The translations under genes were made by a program, and so were the position numbers. The notes below the pieces were generated by a model. That model was not told the origin of the DNA. It saw nothing but the letters and a program-made list of their open reading frames with translations, and searched no databases. This document shows positions 7,083 through 14,646 of a DNA stretch of 29,114 nucleotides, piece by piece. This DNA comes from a virus, in IMG/VR virus record IMGVR_UViG_3300030104_004495, positions 1-29,114 of that record; one strand, written 5' to 3'. Within the stretch, counting starts at the first letter, position 1. Each line of letters begins with the position of its first letter.

Positions 7083-7162
7083 TGTTTAAGTTTTGTAAAA
7101 AATGTGCTCAAATGGTGTGGATCCGAAACGGAAAGTGCTCGATTTGTAAAAATAAAATATAA
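7082..7162 (+). CDS. 26-residue zinc-ribbon miniprotein
   Basis: ATG overlaps the upstream stop in a TAATG junction and the 26-codon frame contains two CxxC knuckles (C5-C8 and C19-C22) separated by 10 residues with the aromatic/Arg stretch MVWIRNGK. That is the minimal geometry of a zinc ribbon. Coupled start, four Cys in 26 residues and no other gene in this gap support a real miniprotein. Possible role: nucleic-acid or polymerase-binding factor; unproven. Confidence 0.6.
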   Translation: MFKFCKKCAQMVWIRNGKCSICKNKI

Positions 7163-7181
7163 ATAAATAAAACAAACTACT

Positions 7182-7565
7182 ATGCTGAAAAATTTTGAAA
7201 AATTAACTAACGAATTAACGGAGCAAGAGCTCCAAACTTTTTTACCAATAGTCCTCGGAGGCTTAAGATCTAAGATCGGAAAATCAAACGCTGTTCCTGG
7301 ATCTCAAATAGTGAGAGGAGTAAACTCTTTTTTAGCTGATCGAGGGATCACTCTCAAGCTTTCAGGAGTTAGGCTCAGGAAGTTGATCAACCACATTAGA
7401 TCTAACGCTCTAATCGCTGGCCTTTGCAGCTCAGGTAAAGGATACTATGTAGCAAGCAATAAGCGAGAGCTGGAGGAGTGTATCGAAAGCCAAAAGCAAA
7501 GGATCAGGAGCCAGGAAAGAGTTGTGGAATGTTTGGAAAGACAATACTTAGATTTATACTTATAA
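7182..7565 (+). CDS. Winged-helix-like protein with C-terminal coil
   Basis: A 127-residue protein. Residues 10-95 (ELTEQELQTFLPIVLGGLRS, VPGSQIVRGVNSFLADRG, LSGVRLRKLINHIRSNALIA, then the wing SSGKGYYVASN) fit a winged helix; residues 96-125 form an amphipathic coil (ELEECIESQKQRIRSQERVV), suggesting dimerisation. Similar small proteins occur at the end of Bacteroidota phage replication operons, but I cannot give a name. Probable DNA-binding regulator. Leader contains AACAAACTA (7171-7179). It is the last gene before the hairpin at 7574. Confidence 0.6.
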   Translation: MLKNFEKLTNELTEQELQTFLPIVLGGLRSKIGKSNAVPGSQIVRGVNSFLADRGITLKLSGVRLRKLINHIRSNALIAGLCSSGKGYYVASNKRELEECIESQKQRIRSQERVVECLERQYLDLYL

Positions 7566-7573
7566 ATAAATAA

Positions 7574-7618
7574 AGAGGCCCAACGCTTTGATCTTCAAAT
7601 CTCAGCTGTGGGGCCTCT
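7574..7618 (+). terminator. Hairpin terminator of the early operon
   Basis: AGAGGCCC (7574-7581) and GGGCCTCT (7611-7618) are perfect 8-bp arms. The 29-base loop contains a smaller inverted pair TTTGA/TCAAA. It lies 9 bases after the last early gene and is followed by CGTTTC, not a strong T tract, so termination may be partial. Confidence 0.6.
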
Positions 7619-7644
7619 CGTTTCAAATAAATGAAACAAACTAA

Positions 7645-7675
7645 GTGCAAATGTAAACAAATTTTTATACTTTTG
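7645..7675 (+). promoter_or_regulatory. Promoter of the sigma-like gene, near-leaderless
   Basis: TACTTTTG at 7668-7675 fits TAnnTTTG; GTG (7645-7647), 20 bases upstream, replaces the ideal TTG. The ATG of the regulator is at 7680, only 4 bases past the -7 box, so transcription would start at or next to the start codon. Confidence 0.5.
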
Positions 7676-7679
7676 CTGC

Positions 7680-8201
7680 ATGGATCTAAAAGGTTATACA
7701 AAAAGGTATGACTTTTATCGATCCGTTGCGATTAAATTGTGTAAGAGTATAGAAATAGGAGAGGAGCTTGTTCAAGAGCTTTTCTTAATCTTGATCAAAA
7801 AGGATCAGGATCTCCTGGATCGACTACTTAAGGATCAGAAAGCTGAAGCGTATTGTATTAGAATAATGAAAACGCAGCTCTTTAGTAAGAATACTAAATT
7901 TTACAAGAGAGAGATCAGCTGGAAAAAAAACCGATCAACGGAGAGCGTAAAAGATCAGCCTGATGTTCGGAGATCGGAAAGCGATTTCCTGGATATGATC
8001 AACGCTGAAAAAGTTGATCTACTTATTAAAAGGCTACCCTATTTTGAGAGGGAAGTTTTTCGAGTTTATTACGAGGGTGGGATCTCTTTCACGAAATTTT
8101 CTGAGGAGAGTGGGATCTCCAGGAAAACCTTATACAATACGATCCAAAAAGTAAAAAAATATATAAAAGAAAACTACAAACATGAGCTTGATAGTAAGTA
8201 G
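7680..8201 (+). CDS. Sigma-70/ECF-like transcription regulator
   Basis: A 173-residue protein. The N-terminal helices (VAIKLCKSIEIGEELVQELF) resemble sigma region 2. The C-terminal ~50 residues are region-4-like: LPYFEREVFRVYYEGGISFT leading to the helix-turn-helix KFSEESGISRKTLYNTIQKV and a basic tail. The LPYFEREVF start is the usual LP..ER.V/F entry to region 4. It probably redirects RNA polymerase, or acts like ArpU/late activators, to switch on downstream genes; it has its own promoter and stands between the early and late halves. A shared late motif (ATACTATACTAATA) is a candidate target. It overlaps the next gene by 20 bases. Confidence 0.7.
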   Translation: MDLKGYTKRYDFYRSVAIKLCKSIEIGEELVQELFLILIKKDQDLLDRLLKDQKAEAYCIRIMKTQLFSKNTKFYKREISWKKNRSTESVKDQPDVRRSESDFLDMINAEKVDLLIKRLPYFEREVFRVYYEGGISFTKFSEESGISRKTLYNTIQKVKKYIKENYKHELDSK

Positions 8202-8607
8202 AGATCTACAAAAAGCCAGGATCAGTATTTGTGAAGCTTGCCCTCACTTTAGATCCAAAACGAGAACTTGTGGAAAGCCAGTAATCGGAGAGTGGATCGA
8301 AACAGCTTTCAAAGAAAGGAAAAAGCTTTGTGGTTGTTTTATGGACGCAAAAAGCCAGCTCAAGTTTGGATCTTGTCCTCTTGGAATGTGGGGCCCTACT
8401 GAAAAAGAAATCGAGGATCTCGCTGAAAAAGAAAACTTTGTAAAAAGCATGAGCCGAGCACAACGAGTAACTCAGAAAGATCTTGATCGAATTTACTCAA
8501 TATATAAAGAAGTAGTAGGCGATTCTAAAAAATCAAATTGTCCTCCATGTATTAAGGAGGATCTTAAAAAAATACTAATCAAAATAAAAGAAACAAAAAA
8601 TGACTAA
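8182..8607 (+). CDS. Cys-rich zinc-binding phage protein
   Basis: A 141-residue protein with a cysteine-rich N-terminal region: CEACPHF, TCGKPV, LCGCFM and SCPLGMW (Cys at about 17, 20, 30, 50, 52 and 65), compatible with one or two structural zinc sites. The C-terminal half is helical with a second CPPC motif near residue 120. This Cys pattern is common in Bacteroidota phage proteins encoded near DNA-modification or late regulators, function unknown. It overlaps the methyltransferase gene by 8 bases, so the two are translated together. Confidence 0.6.
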   Translation: MSLIVSRDLQKARISICEACPHFRSKTRTCGKPVIGEWIETAFKERKKLCGCFMDAKSQLKFGSCPLGMWGPTEKEIEDLAEKENFVKSMSRAQRVTQKDLDRIYSIYKEVVGDSKKSNCPPCIKEDLKKILIKIKETKND

Positions 8608-10048
8608 AAAAATTGACTTCGTAAAAGACATTAAGCTTGTTCCGATCGCTGATCTGAAAGAGGCTGATTATAACCCTCGTTTTATAACTGAGAAAAAGTT
8701 TGAGGATATAAAGAAAAGCTTACTTGAGTTTGGCTTCAGATTGCCGATCATAGTAAATACAAATGCTGATCGCAAAAATATAATTGTAGGAGGCCACCAA
8801 AGGATCAAAGTAGCAAAAGCTCTCGGTATCAAAGAGGCTCCTTGCACTTTTGTTGATCTACCTCTTGAAAAAGAAAGAGAGCTCAATATCAGATTAAACA
8901 AAAATACTGGAGAGTTTGACATGGATCGCCTGGCTAATCTTTTCGAGATCAACGATTTGATCGATTGGGGTTTTCAGCCTTATGAGTTCAGCCTGGATCT
9001 TAACGATACAGATAGCCTTGAGCCTTTGGATCTTGGAGCAAGCGAGGAACAAGCTGAGCTTTACGATCCTGATGTTAAGCTTACGGATCAATTTATCATA
9101 CCACCCTTTACTATTTTTGATACTCGACAAGGTTATTGGAGATCTCGTAAAAGAGCCTGGAAAGCTCTTGGTTTAGATAGTGGCCTCGGCCGAGAGGATA
9201 ACCTTTTGAATTACTCCGATAGTATAAGAAACGGAGGGTTTAAGATCGTAGATGTTGAGATCAAAAACTCAGGAACTTCGATCTTTGATCCAGTTCTTTG
9301 TGAGGTTATTTACAAATGGTTTAATGTAAAAGGAGGATCGATCTTTGATCCTTTCGCTGGAGGATCAGTAAGAGGTATTGTAGCTTCAAAGCTGGGCCAT
9401 GAATACACTGGTATAGATCTAAGGCCTGAGCAAATTGAGGAGAATGTAAAACAAGGAGCTGAGATCTTAGAAAAAGGAGATCCAAAAGTTGAGTGGATCC
9501 TTGGGAACGCTCTTGATACTGACAAGCATATAGGTAAGAAAAAGTTTGATCTGATGTTTTCTTGTCCTCCTTACTTTGATCTTGAGCAATACTCGGAGGA
9601 TCCTGAGGATCTCTCTAACTTAAAGTGGGAGGAGTTTACGGATCAATACAAAGAGATAATAAGTAAAGGCCTTAAAACCCTTAAAAATGATCGTTTCGCT
9701 TGTTTTATCGTTGGAGATATAAGGGAGCCGAAAAGTGGATACTATCGAGATCTGATTCGACTAACTATTGAAGCGTTTGAGAAAGGAGGAGCTCGCTTGT
9801 ATAACGAAATGATATTACTTGAGCCAGCTGGAACAGCAGCCATGAGAGCGAGTAGAATTTTCAAAGGAGGCCGAAAGGTATGTAAAACCCACCAAAACAT
9901 ATTAGTATTTTACAAAGGAGATCCTGGAAAGATCAAAGAGATCTACGGAGAGGAGGTTGAGGTTATGGAGATGAACGAGGATCCTGAAAATAAAAAAGTG
10001 GACGCTACTATTTATGGAGAGAAAATCAAACTTGACAAAATAATATGA
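8600..10048 (+). CDS. ParB-like domain fused to DNA (N4/N6) methyltransferase
   Basis: A 482-residue fusion. Residues 10-110 are a ParB/Srx-type domain (NPR at 25-27, GGHQR at 64-68, KNTGEFD at 101-107). Residues ~165-450 are a Rossmann methyltransferase: motif I FDPFAGGS (249-256) binds S-adenosylmethionine, motif IV SCPPYFDLEQY starts at 321, and VGDIR plus THQNILVFYKG close the fold. S-x-PPY resembles amino-methyltransferases of the N4-cytosine/N6-adenine type; the target base cannot be read from sequence. Motif I precedes IV. Known context: such ParB-MTase fusions accompany phage base-modification genes. Here it heads a translationally coupled four-gene cassette (ATGA overlap with the next gene). 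Confidence 0.88.
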   Translation: MTKKIDFVKDIKLVPIADLKEADYNPRFITEKKFEDIKKSLLEFGFRLPIIVNTNADRKNIIVGGHQRIKVAKALGIKEAPCTFVDLPLEKERELNIRLNKNTGEFDMDRLANLFEINDLIDWGFQPYEFSLDLNDTDSLEPLDLGASEEQAELYDPDVKLTDQFIIPPFTIFDTRQGYWRSRKRAWKALGLDSGLGREDNLLNYSDSIRNGGFKIVDVEIKNSGTSIFDPVLCEVIYKWFNVKGGSIFDPFAGGSVRGIVASKLGHEYTGIDLRPEQIEENVKQGAEILEKGDPKVEWILGNALDTDKHIGKKKFDLMFSCPPYFDLEQYSEDPEDLSNLKWEEFTDQYKEIISKGLKTLKNDRFACFIVGDIREPKSGYYRDLIRLTIEAFEKGGARLYNEMILLEPAGTAAMRASRIFKGGRKVCKTHQNILVFYKGDPGKIKEIYGEEVEVMEMNEDPENKKVDATIYGEKIKLDKII

Positions 10049-10665
10049 TCACGCTTGATCCATACATTAAAAAGTTCCGAGATCTTGAAACTGAAAAGCT
10101 TGGTAGGATCTTGATCCTGGATAACTTATCGCTTGATTGCTTAGGTGGAGAAAGGATCAAATACAAGAAAGAGATCCTCAAACTTTGGGATCAAAATAAG
10201 CTCGACAATTTTGCTCCGAGCTTAGATCATTACAATTACTCTCAGCTGAGAAATCTACCAAATATAAATAAGTCAGTAATAAATCATTTGTTAGGCCTGA
10301 AAGGATACGGAATGTGCCTAACCACATCACTTTGCTACTATTATTTAATGGGTAAAAAGGATCTTAATAACGAGGATCTAAAGATCAAAGCTTTCAAGCC
10401 AGGAAAAAGAAACCTCCACTATTGGATCGAAAGTGGATCAGGAGAGTGGATCGACTTAACCTCAGCTCAGCTCTACATGGTATTAAAAAATACTAAACAT
10501 GTTGATATGATCACACAGCCTCACTTAATGTATGAGCAAGGCCAAATAGTAAAAAGATTTAGATCTCAAACTGACGGATCTAAAAAAATAAAGATCGGAG
10601 AGGAGGAGATCAAGATCGGAGAAGTAGATTACAATTTTCTAATTAAAATAACTAAACAATTATAA
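10045..10665 (+). CDS. Transglutaminase/papain-like protein with Cys-His-Asp set
   Basis: A 206-residue protein with no assigned family. Residues 84-141 show the order expected of a transglutaminase-like/papain-fold enzyme: GYGMCLTTSLCYYYL with C91 at the start of a helix, LHYWIES with H125, and WIDLTSAQ with D137. The His-Trp-x-Glu and Trp-x-Asp context is typical of the two core strands carrying His and Asp. Such folds catalyse peptide cleavage or acyl transfer to amines. Between a DNA methyltransferase and an oxygenase it could attach or remove an amino-acid-like group on DNA; that role is inference. It starts inside the previous stop and ends 2 bases before the next gene. Confidence 0.55.
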   Translation: MITLDPYIKKFRDLETEKLGRILILDNLSLDCLGGERIKYKKEILKLWDQNKLDNFAPSLDHYNYSQLRNLPNINKSVINHLLGLKGYGMCLTTSLCYYYLMGKKDLNNEDLKIKAFKPGKRNLHYWIESGSGEWIDLTSAQLYMVLKNTKHVDMITQPHLMYEQGQIVKRFRSQTDGSKKIKIGEEEIKIGEVDYNFLIKITKQL

Positions 10666-10667
10666 CT

Positions 10668-11804
10668 ATGACTAATACAATGAAAGAGTGGCAAAATGGA
10701 TACGAGCTACCATACTTAAAACAATTAAGATCAATTTTCAAAACTGAATACAAACCCTATTGTTTCGGAGCCTTTGGGATCCCTAACGAGCGAGATCTTG
10801 CTACCTGGCTTAAAGACGATCAGGTAGTAATGACAGCTGAAAAGGATACTCTTTTGATATTCAAACAATACAATGCAAAAAGTAGTATCAAAGATTTTAC
10901 TGGATCCAGGATCTTAGTAGAAAGAGGAGATGTGGTTATCAAACATATAGCTGGAAAGCAAAAACAAAAAGTGTTTAACTACATAATGGATCAACTAAAA
11001 GGATACCGAGTATTAGTTCAAGTATTTGAGGAGCATGAGGAGCACATGAAATTGATCAAAGATCACAAGCTGAATTTTATTTCAACTAAGATCGCAGCTT
11101 CAAGTGATCTAATCGGTATATATGCAACAAAAGAAAACCACCCTTATAAGCTCGCAAAAGGAGAGGAGATCCATATCAAAAGCCTCGTTCCTAAATTTTT
11201 AACTAACTCTCAGCTGAAGCAAGTAAGAGAGGAGCTGGAAAGCTTTTCAAGCTGGGCCGATCATTACTCAGGATATAACAAAAGGCAAAGCTGGAGTGCC
11301 TTTGGTTTGAGAGGTTATGACAAAGATCCTAACTTCATAATTAAGCCAGGCGAAATGTCGCAAAAATGGAAAAGAGAAAACCCTGAGAAATTAGTAGCAA
11401 AATCTGATTGGACGGATATTATTGACAAGTTCCCATATACAAAAAGCTTGCTCGAAAAGTTCCCTCTCAAAGGATCAAAGCTTGATCGAGTTAGATTCAT
11501 GAGATTAAAGTCAGGAAAAGGAGAGCTCTCAAGGCACGCAGACATAACGGATCGAGAGGCTGGAGTTCAGCCAGGATCAGTAGTAAGATTACATATACCA
11601 ATAATTACAAACGATAAGGTAATTTTTCACAGCTGGAGCCACCGAGGAGATAAAAAGGCTTACAATATGAAAGAGGGATCTCTTACTTATCTTGATGTTA
11701 GGAAACCACATACAGCTACAAATACTGGAGATCAAGATCGGATCCACTTAGTAATAGATCTATACGCAAGCGAGGAACTTACTAAACATATAATCGAATG
11801 TTAG
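10668..11804 (+). CDS. GNAT-like plus AspH-type 2-oxoglutarate/Fe(II) oxygenase fusion
   Basis: A 378-residue two-domain protein. The C-terminal domain (about 175-370) matches the aspartyl/asparaginyl-hydroxylase double-stranded beta helix: iron ligands H290 and D292 in LSRHADI, distal H348 in RKPHTATN, and R358 in DRIHLVIDL for 2-oxoglutarate. HIPIITN and YNMKEGSLTYLD are the usual framing strands. The N-terminal ~155 residues (GDVVIKHIAG, a helix, GYRVLVQVFEEHEEHMKLIK, HKLNFISTKIA) resemble the second half of a GNAT acyltransferase fold, less certain. Probable activity: hydroxylation, perhaps with acyl transfer, on a modified base or a cofactor amine. Coupled to the PLP enzyme by a 7-base overlap. 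Confidence 0.75.
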   Translation: MTNTMKEWQNGYELPYLKQLRSIFKTEYKPYCFGAFGIPNERDLATWLKDDQVVMTAEKDTLLIFKQYNAKSSIKDFTGSRILVERGDVVIKHIAGKQKQKVFNYIMDQLKGYRVLVQVFEEHEEHMKLIKDHKLNFISTKIAASSDLIGIYATKENHPYKLAKGEEIHIKSLVPKFLTNSQLKQVREELESFSSWADHYSGYNKRQSWSAFGLRGYDKDPNFIIKPGEMSQKWKRENPEKLVAKSDWTDIIDKFPYTKSLLEKFPLKGSKLDRVRFMRLKSGKGELSRHADITDREAGVQPGSVVRLHIPIITNDKVIFHSWSHRGDKKAYNMKEGSLTYLDVRKPHTATNTGDQDRIHLVIDLYASEELTKHIIEC

Positions 11805-12514
11805 AGCCTATTTTCGAGCGATATAACGGAGTAACTGTATTAAGAGATGATCTACTACCTGGAGGATCTAAAAGCCGATTTTTACCCTATTTAATAAAAG
11901 GAGCAAAAGAAGTTGTTTTCGGTGGGCCTTTTTGTGGAGGAGCTCCTTTGTGCCTTGCTGTTTTAGGTAAAAGCTTAGGGATCAAGATCACGCTCTTTTA
12001 TGCAAAGCGAAAAGTATTACATCGAAATCAAAGAGTGGCCCTGGAACATGGAGCTACTATATACCAAGTTCCTTACGGATATATGACTAATGTTCAAAGC
12101 AAAGCCAGGAGATACGCTCAAGATCATGGAGCACTATTTCTACCCTTAGGTTTTGATGTTCCTCAAGCCTCGGATCCTTTTATCAATGACATGAAAGAGA
12201 TCAACAAAATGAAAGGCCCTTTTGATGAAGTGTGGGTAGCTTGTGGATCAGGTATGTTAGCTCGCTGTTTAGCTTATGGCTTTCCTGAAGCAAAGATCAA
12301 AGCTGTTGTGGTTGGACTTAATTCTCGAAACCAAAAGCAATCGTTCCCTGATAATGTTGAGTTAATAGATTGCAAGTATCGATTTGATCAAGATTGTAAA
12401 AGTAAACCACCATTTGTAAGCTCAGAAAATTATGACGCAAAAGCGTGGGAGGTTTTAATGGAAACAAAGAAAGGAGGGATCAACAATAACATACTATTTT
12501 GGAATGTGCTGTAA
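11798..12514 (+). CDS. TrpB-fold PLP-dependent enzyme (compact)
   Basis: A 238-residue member of the fold-type II PLP family (tryptophan synthase beta, ACC deaminase, D-cysteine desulfhydrase). VLRDDLLPGGSKSRFLPYL carries the Schiff-base lysine K25 in the family's GG-(S/N)-K-x-R setting; FGGPFCGGAPLCLA is the next core helix entry; ACGSGMLARCLA (148-159) is the phosphate-binding loop. At 238 residues it is about 70-100 shorter than the metabolic relatives, so its substrate site differs. It probably makes or adds an amino-acid-derived group. Co-translation with the oxygenase and methyltransferase suggests a biosynthetic step in DNA modification, not host catabolism. Confidence 0.75.
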   Translation: MLEPIFERYNGVTVLRDDLLPGGSKSRFLPYLIKGAKEVVFGGPFCGGAPLCLAVLGKSLGIKITLFYAKRKVLHRNQRVALEHGATIYQVPYGYMTNVQSKARRYAQDHGALFLPLGFDVPQASDPFINDMKEINKMKGPFDEVWVACGSGMLARCLAYGFPEAKIKAVVVGLNSRNQKQSFPDNVELIDCKYRFDQDCKSKPPFVSSENYDAKAWEVLMETKKGGINNNILFWNVL

Positions 12515-12521
12515 TGAATTT

Positions 12522-12535
12522 ATACTATACTAATA
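12522..12535 (+). promoter_or_regulatory. Late regulatory motif, copy upstream of terS
   Basis: ATACTATACTAATA, 11 bases before the terS ATG. The same 14-mer is at 14647-14660 before the tail chaperone, and TTATACTATA is at 24457-24466 before the capsid block. Likely a promoter element of the late genes; not the host TAnnTTTG type. Confidence 0.45.
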
Positions 12536-12546
12536 AATACTAAAAA

Positions 12547-12942
12547 ATGGACGAAATCGAACACTATAAAAAAGAGCAAGAGCGAACAAGGATCCAAAAG
12601 GCCAAGATCCTGGAGGCCCTTGAGCAAACTCTCGGAGTTGTTACTCCAGCATGTAAAGCTGTCGGTATAAGTAGATCTACCTTTTATAAATGGAAAGAGG
12701 AGGATCCTAAATTCAGCGAGGAGGTAGGTAAGATCATAGGTTTAAGGCTGGACTTTTTGGAAAACGAAATGTTGAGGAGGATCCAAAATAACAGCCAGGG
12801 ATCTAACACTTTACTTATGTATGAGCTGAATAATCGAGGCCGAGAACGAGGGTATGGTAATGATCAAAAGATCGACATAACCTCAGCTGGAAAAGAGATC
12901 AAAGCTCCGAGCTGGGTTATACCAAAGGAAAAGCCTGAGTGA
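12547..12942 (+). CDS. terS: Terminase small subunit
   Basis: A 131-residue protein with a helix-turn-helix at about residues 19-51 (KILEALEQTLGVVTPACKAV, then GISRSTFYKWKEEDPKFSEE), the arrangement of phage TerS DNA-recognition domains such as the phBC6A51-type HTH. A helical oligomerisation region follows (LRLDFLENEMLRRIQNN) and a Pro/Lys-rich tail (SWVIPKEKPE). It recognises the packaging site and hands DNA to TerL, encoded 520 bases downstream. Preceded by the late motif at 12522. The 136-base gap after it holds an inverted-repeat element. Confidence 0.85.
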   Translation: MDEIEHYKKEQERTRIQKAKILEALEQTLGVVTPACKAVGISRSTFYKWKEEDPKFSEEVGKIIGLRLDFLENEMLRRIQNNSQGSNTLLMYELNNRGRERGYGNDQKIDITSAGKEIKAPSWVIPKEKPE

Positions 12943-12950
12943 AAAAGGCT

Positions 12951-13063
12951 CTTGTAAGACATTGATGTTCAGGGGTAAACAAGTTCTCCGAAAGTTGATG
13001 TATTGATATTAGCCAAAAGAGTAAACCTCTTAGAACTCGTTATATGAGCTGAGGAGAAGTTTT
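12951..13063 (-). ncRNA. Inverted element copy A, candidate structured RNA or DNA site
   Basis: The complement of this gap matches 24294-24407 over about 113 bases, including 15 consecutive identical bases (complement of 13023-13037 equals 24320-24334). Read on the minus strand, AAACTTCT pairs with AGAGGTTT, with one U-G wobble; on the plus strand the same pair is a C-A mismatch. It contains no GATC. On the plus strand GTAAAC occurs three times at 12975, 13021 and 13066, 45-46 bases apart. It could also be the packaging site, as it lies between terS and terL. Confidence 0.5.
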
Positions 13064-13078
13064 GAGTAAACAAAATAA

Positions 13079-13465
13079 ATGATAAGAAAATACAAAATAA
13101 AAGCAAGATCACCGAGAAAGGAAAGCGAGCTCCAGCTTCAGATTGCAGTAGTTAGATACCTACAAATGCAGCCAGGAGAGATACTTTTCAACGGATCAGC
13201 TGGAGGGATCAGAACAAGTATGAGCCAGGCCAAAAAGATGAAAGCTTCAGGCTATCGTAAAGGCTGGCCTGATCTCCTGATCATGGAGCCAAGAGGAGAG
13301 TTTCATGGTTTAGCGATCGAGCTCAAAGTCAAAGGAAACTACCCCTCAGCTGAGCAAAAGAAAGTGATCCAGGATCTAAAAGAGAGAGGATACTGGGCCG
13401 AGGTAGCTACTGGCTTTGATCAAGCGAGAGAGATAATCGACTTTTACTTTAAGCTTCAGCCATGA
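13079..13465 (+). CDS. VRR-NUC domain nuclease
   Basis: A 128-residue PD-(D/E)xK nuclease of the VRR-NUC type, acting on branched or single-stranded DNA intermediates. Visible: SELQLQIAVVRYLQ (E17, conserved first acidic residue), FNGSAGGIRTS, GWPDLLIM (D65) and HGLAIELKVKG (E81, K83), in the correct order, and GYWAEVATGFDQA near the end. Single-domain phage versions of this size are usual. Coupled to TerL by an ATGA overlap, so it probably resolves replication junctions to supply packageable DNA. Confidence 0.88.
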   Translation: MIRKYKIKARSPRKESELQLQIAVVRYLQMQPGEILFNGSAGGIRTSMSQAKKMKASGYRKGWPDLLIMEPRGEFHGLAIELKVKGNYPSAEQKKVIQDLKERGYWAEVATGFDQAREIIDFYFKLQP

Positions 13466-14622
13466 TCAAGCAACCCAAAACATATTACGATGTATCGAAT
13501 TGTGGATCCAGGATCTCAGTTAATCAAGGAGGAACAAGATCAGGAAAGACATACTCGATCCTCAAAGTTTTGGTTGACTATTGCTGGGAAAACAAAAACG
13601 CTGGATCTTTTATAACTATATGTAGGAGAACGCTACCAGCTCTCAAAGCTTCAGCCATGAGAGATTTCTTTGAGATCCTCCAAAATGAGGGATACTATAC
13701 GGAGTTAGATCATAACAAAAGCGATCAAACATACCAGCTCTTTGGGAACACTATCGAGTTTATAAGTTTGGATCAGCCTCAAAAAGTGAGAGGTAGAAAG
13801 AGAAACATACTTTTTATAAATGAGTGCAACGAGATCGACTTTGAAAGCTGGACGCAGCTGAGCCTTAGAACAACCGATCGGATCATAATTGATTACAATC
13901 CCTCGGACGAGTTTCATTGGATATACGAAAAAGTGATCCCAAGAGATGACGCTACCTTTTTCAAATCTACTTATCTTGATAATCCTTTCTTACCTGAAAG
14001 CACGATCCTGGAGATCGAAAGGCTGAAACAAACAGATACTAATTACTGGAAAGTTTATGGCTTAGGAGAGCGTGGAAAGGCCAGGAGCTTAGTTTTTGAG
14101 AGCGTTGGGATAGTGGATCAGATCCCTGAAAATGCAAAGGAGCTCGTGCTCGGCCTTGACTTTGGATACTCTCAGGATCCGACAGCTTTGATCAGGATCC
14201 GAAAACATGATCAAGATCTTTACTTCGAACAGCTGATCTACACTACTGGCTTAACTAATCAAGATATTGTTCGAGAATTTAGATCCTTAGAGATCTCCAG
14301 GACAGCCGACATTTTTGCTGATAGTGCTGAGCCTAAATCGATCGAGGAGATCTACCGAGGAGGCTTCAATATAAAAGCAACTAAAAAGGGAAAGGATAGT
14401 ATCAGGGTAGGCCTGGATCTTATGCGAACTTATAAGCTGAATGTATTGAGCTCAAGCCTGGATCTTATCAAAGAGTTTCGCAATTATAAATACAAAGAGG
14501 ATCGCAACGGAAAGATCCTTAACGAGCCAATCGATACTTTTAATCATGGTATTGACGCTATTAGATACGGACTAATAATGAAGCTACAAAGGCCCTTTAG
14601 TGGCGAGTATGCGATTTTATAA
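13462..14622 (+). CDS. terL: Terminase large subunit (PBSX-type)
   Basis: A 386-residue packaging motor. ATPase domain: Walker A GGTRSGKT (23-30), Walker B ILFINE (116-121) and coupling motif near IIIDYNPSDEFHW (141-153). RNase-H-like nuclease domain: LGLDFGYSQDPTALI with D233, IFADSAEPKSIEE with D287, and HGIDAIRYGL near residue 370. This is the Terminase_3/PBSX architecture, slightly short but complete. It drives DNA through the portal and cuts it. Unusually, the portal is not next to it but about 12.6 kb downstream. Confidence 0.93.
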   Translation: MIKQPKTYYDVSNCGSRISVNQGGTRSGKTYSILKVLVDYCWENKNAGSFITICRRTLPALKASAMRDFFEILQNEGYYTELDHNKSDQTYQLFGNTIEFISLDQPQKVRGRKRNILFINECNEIDFESWTQLSLRTTDRIIIDYNPSDEFHWIYEKVIPRDDATFFKSTYLDNPFLPESTILEIERLKQTDTNYWKVYGLGERGKARSLVFESVGIVDQIPENAKELVLGLDFGYSQDPTALIRIRKHDQDLYFEQLIYTTGLTNQDIVREFRSLEISRTADIFADSAEPKSIEEIYRGGFNIKATKKGKDSIRVGLDLMRTYKLNVLSSSLDLIKEFRNYKYKEDRNGKILNEPIDTFNHGIDAIRYGLIMKLQRPFSGEYAIL

Positions 14623-14646
14623 AAAGGAATAAAAACACTATATTTA

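Noticed and set aside
12514-12543. Nine-codon frame starting in the PLP-gene stop
   Set aside because: Too short, no recognisable feature, and it overlaps the late regulatory motif.
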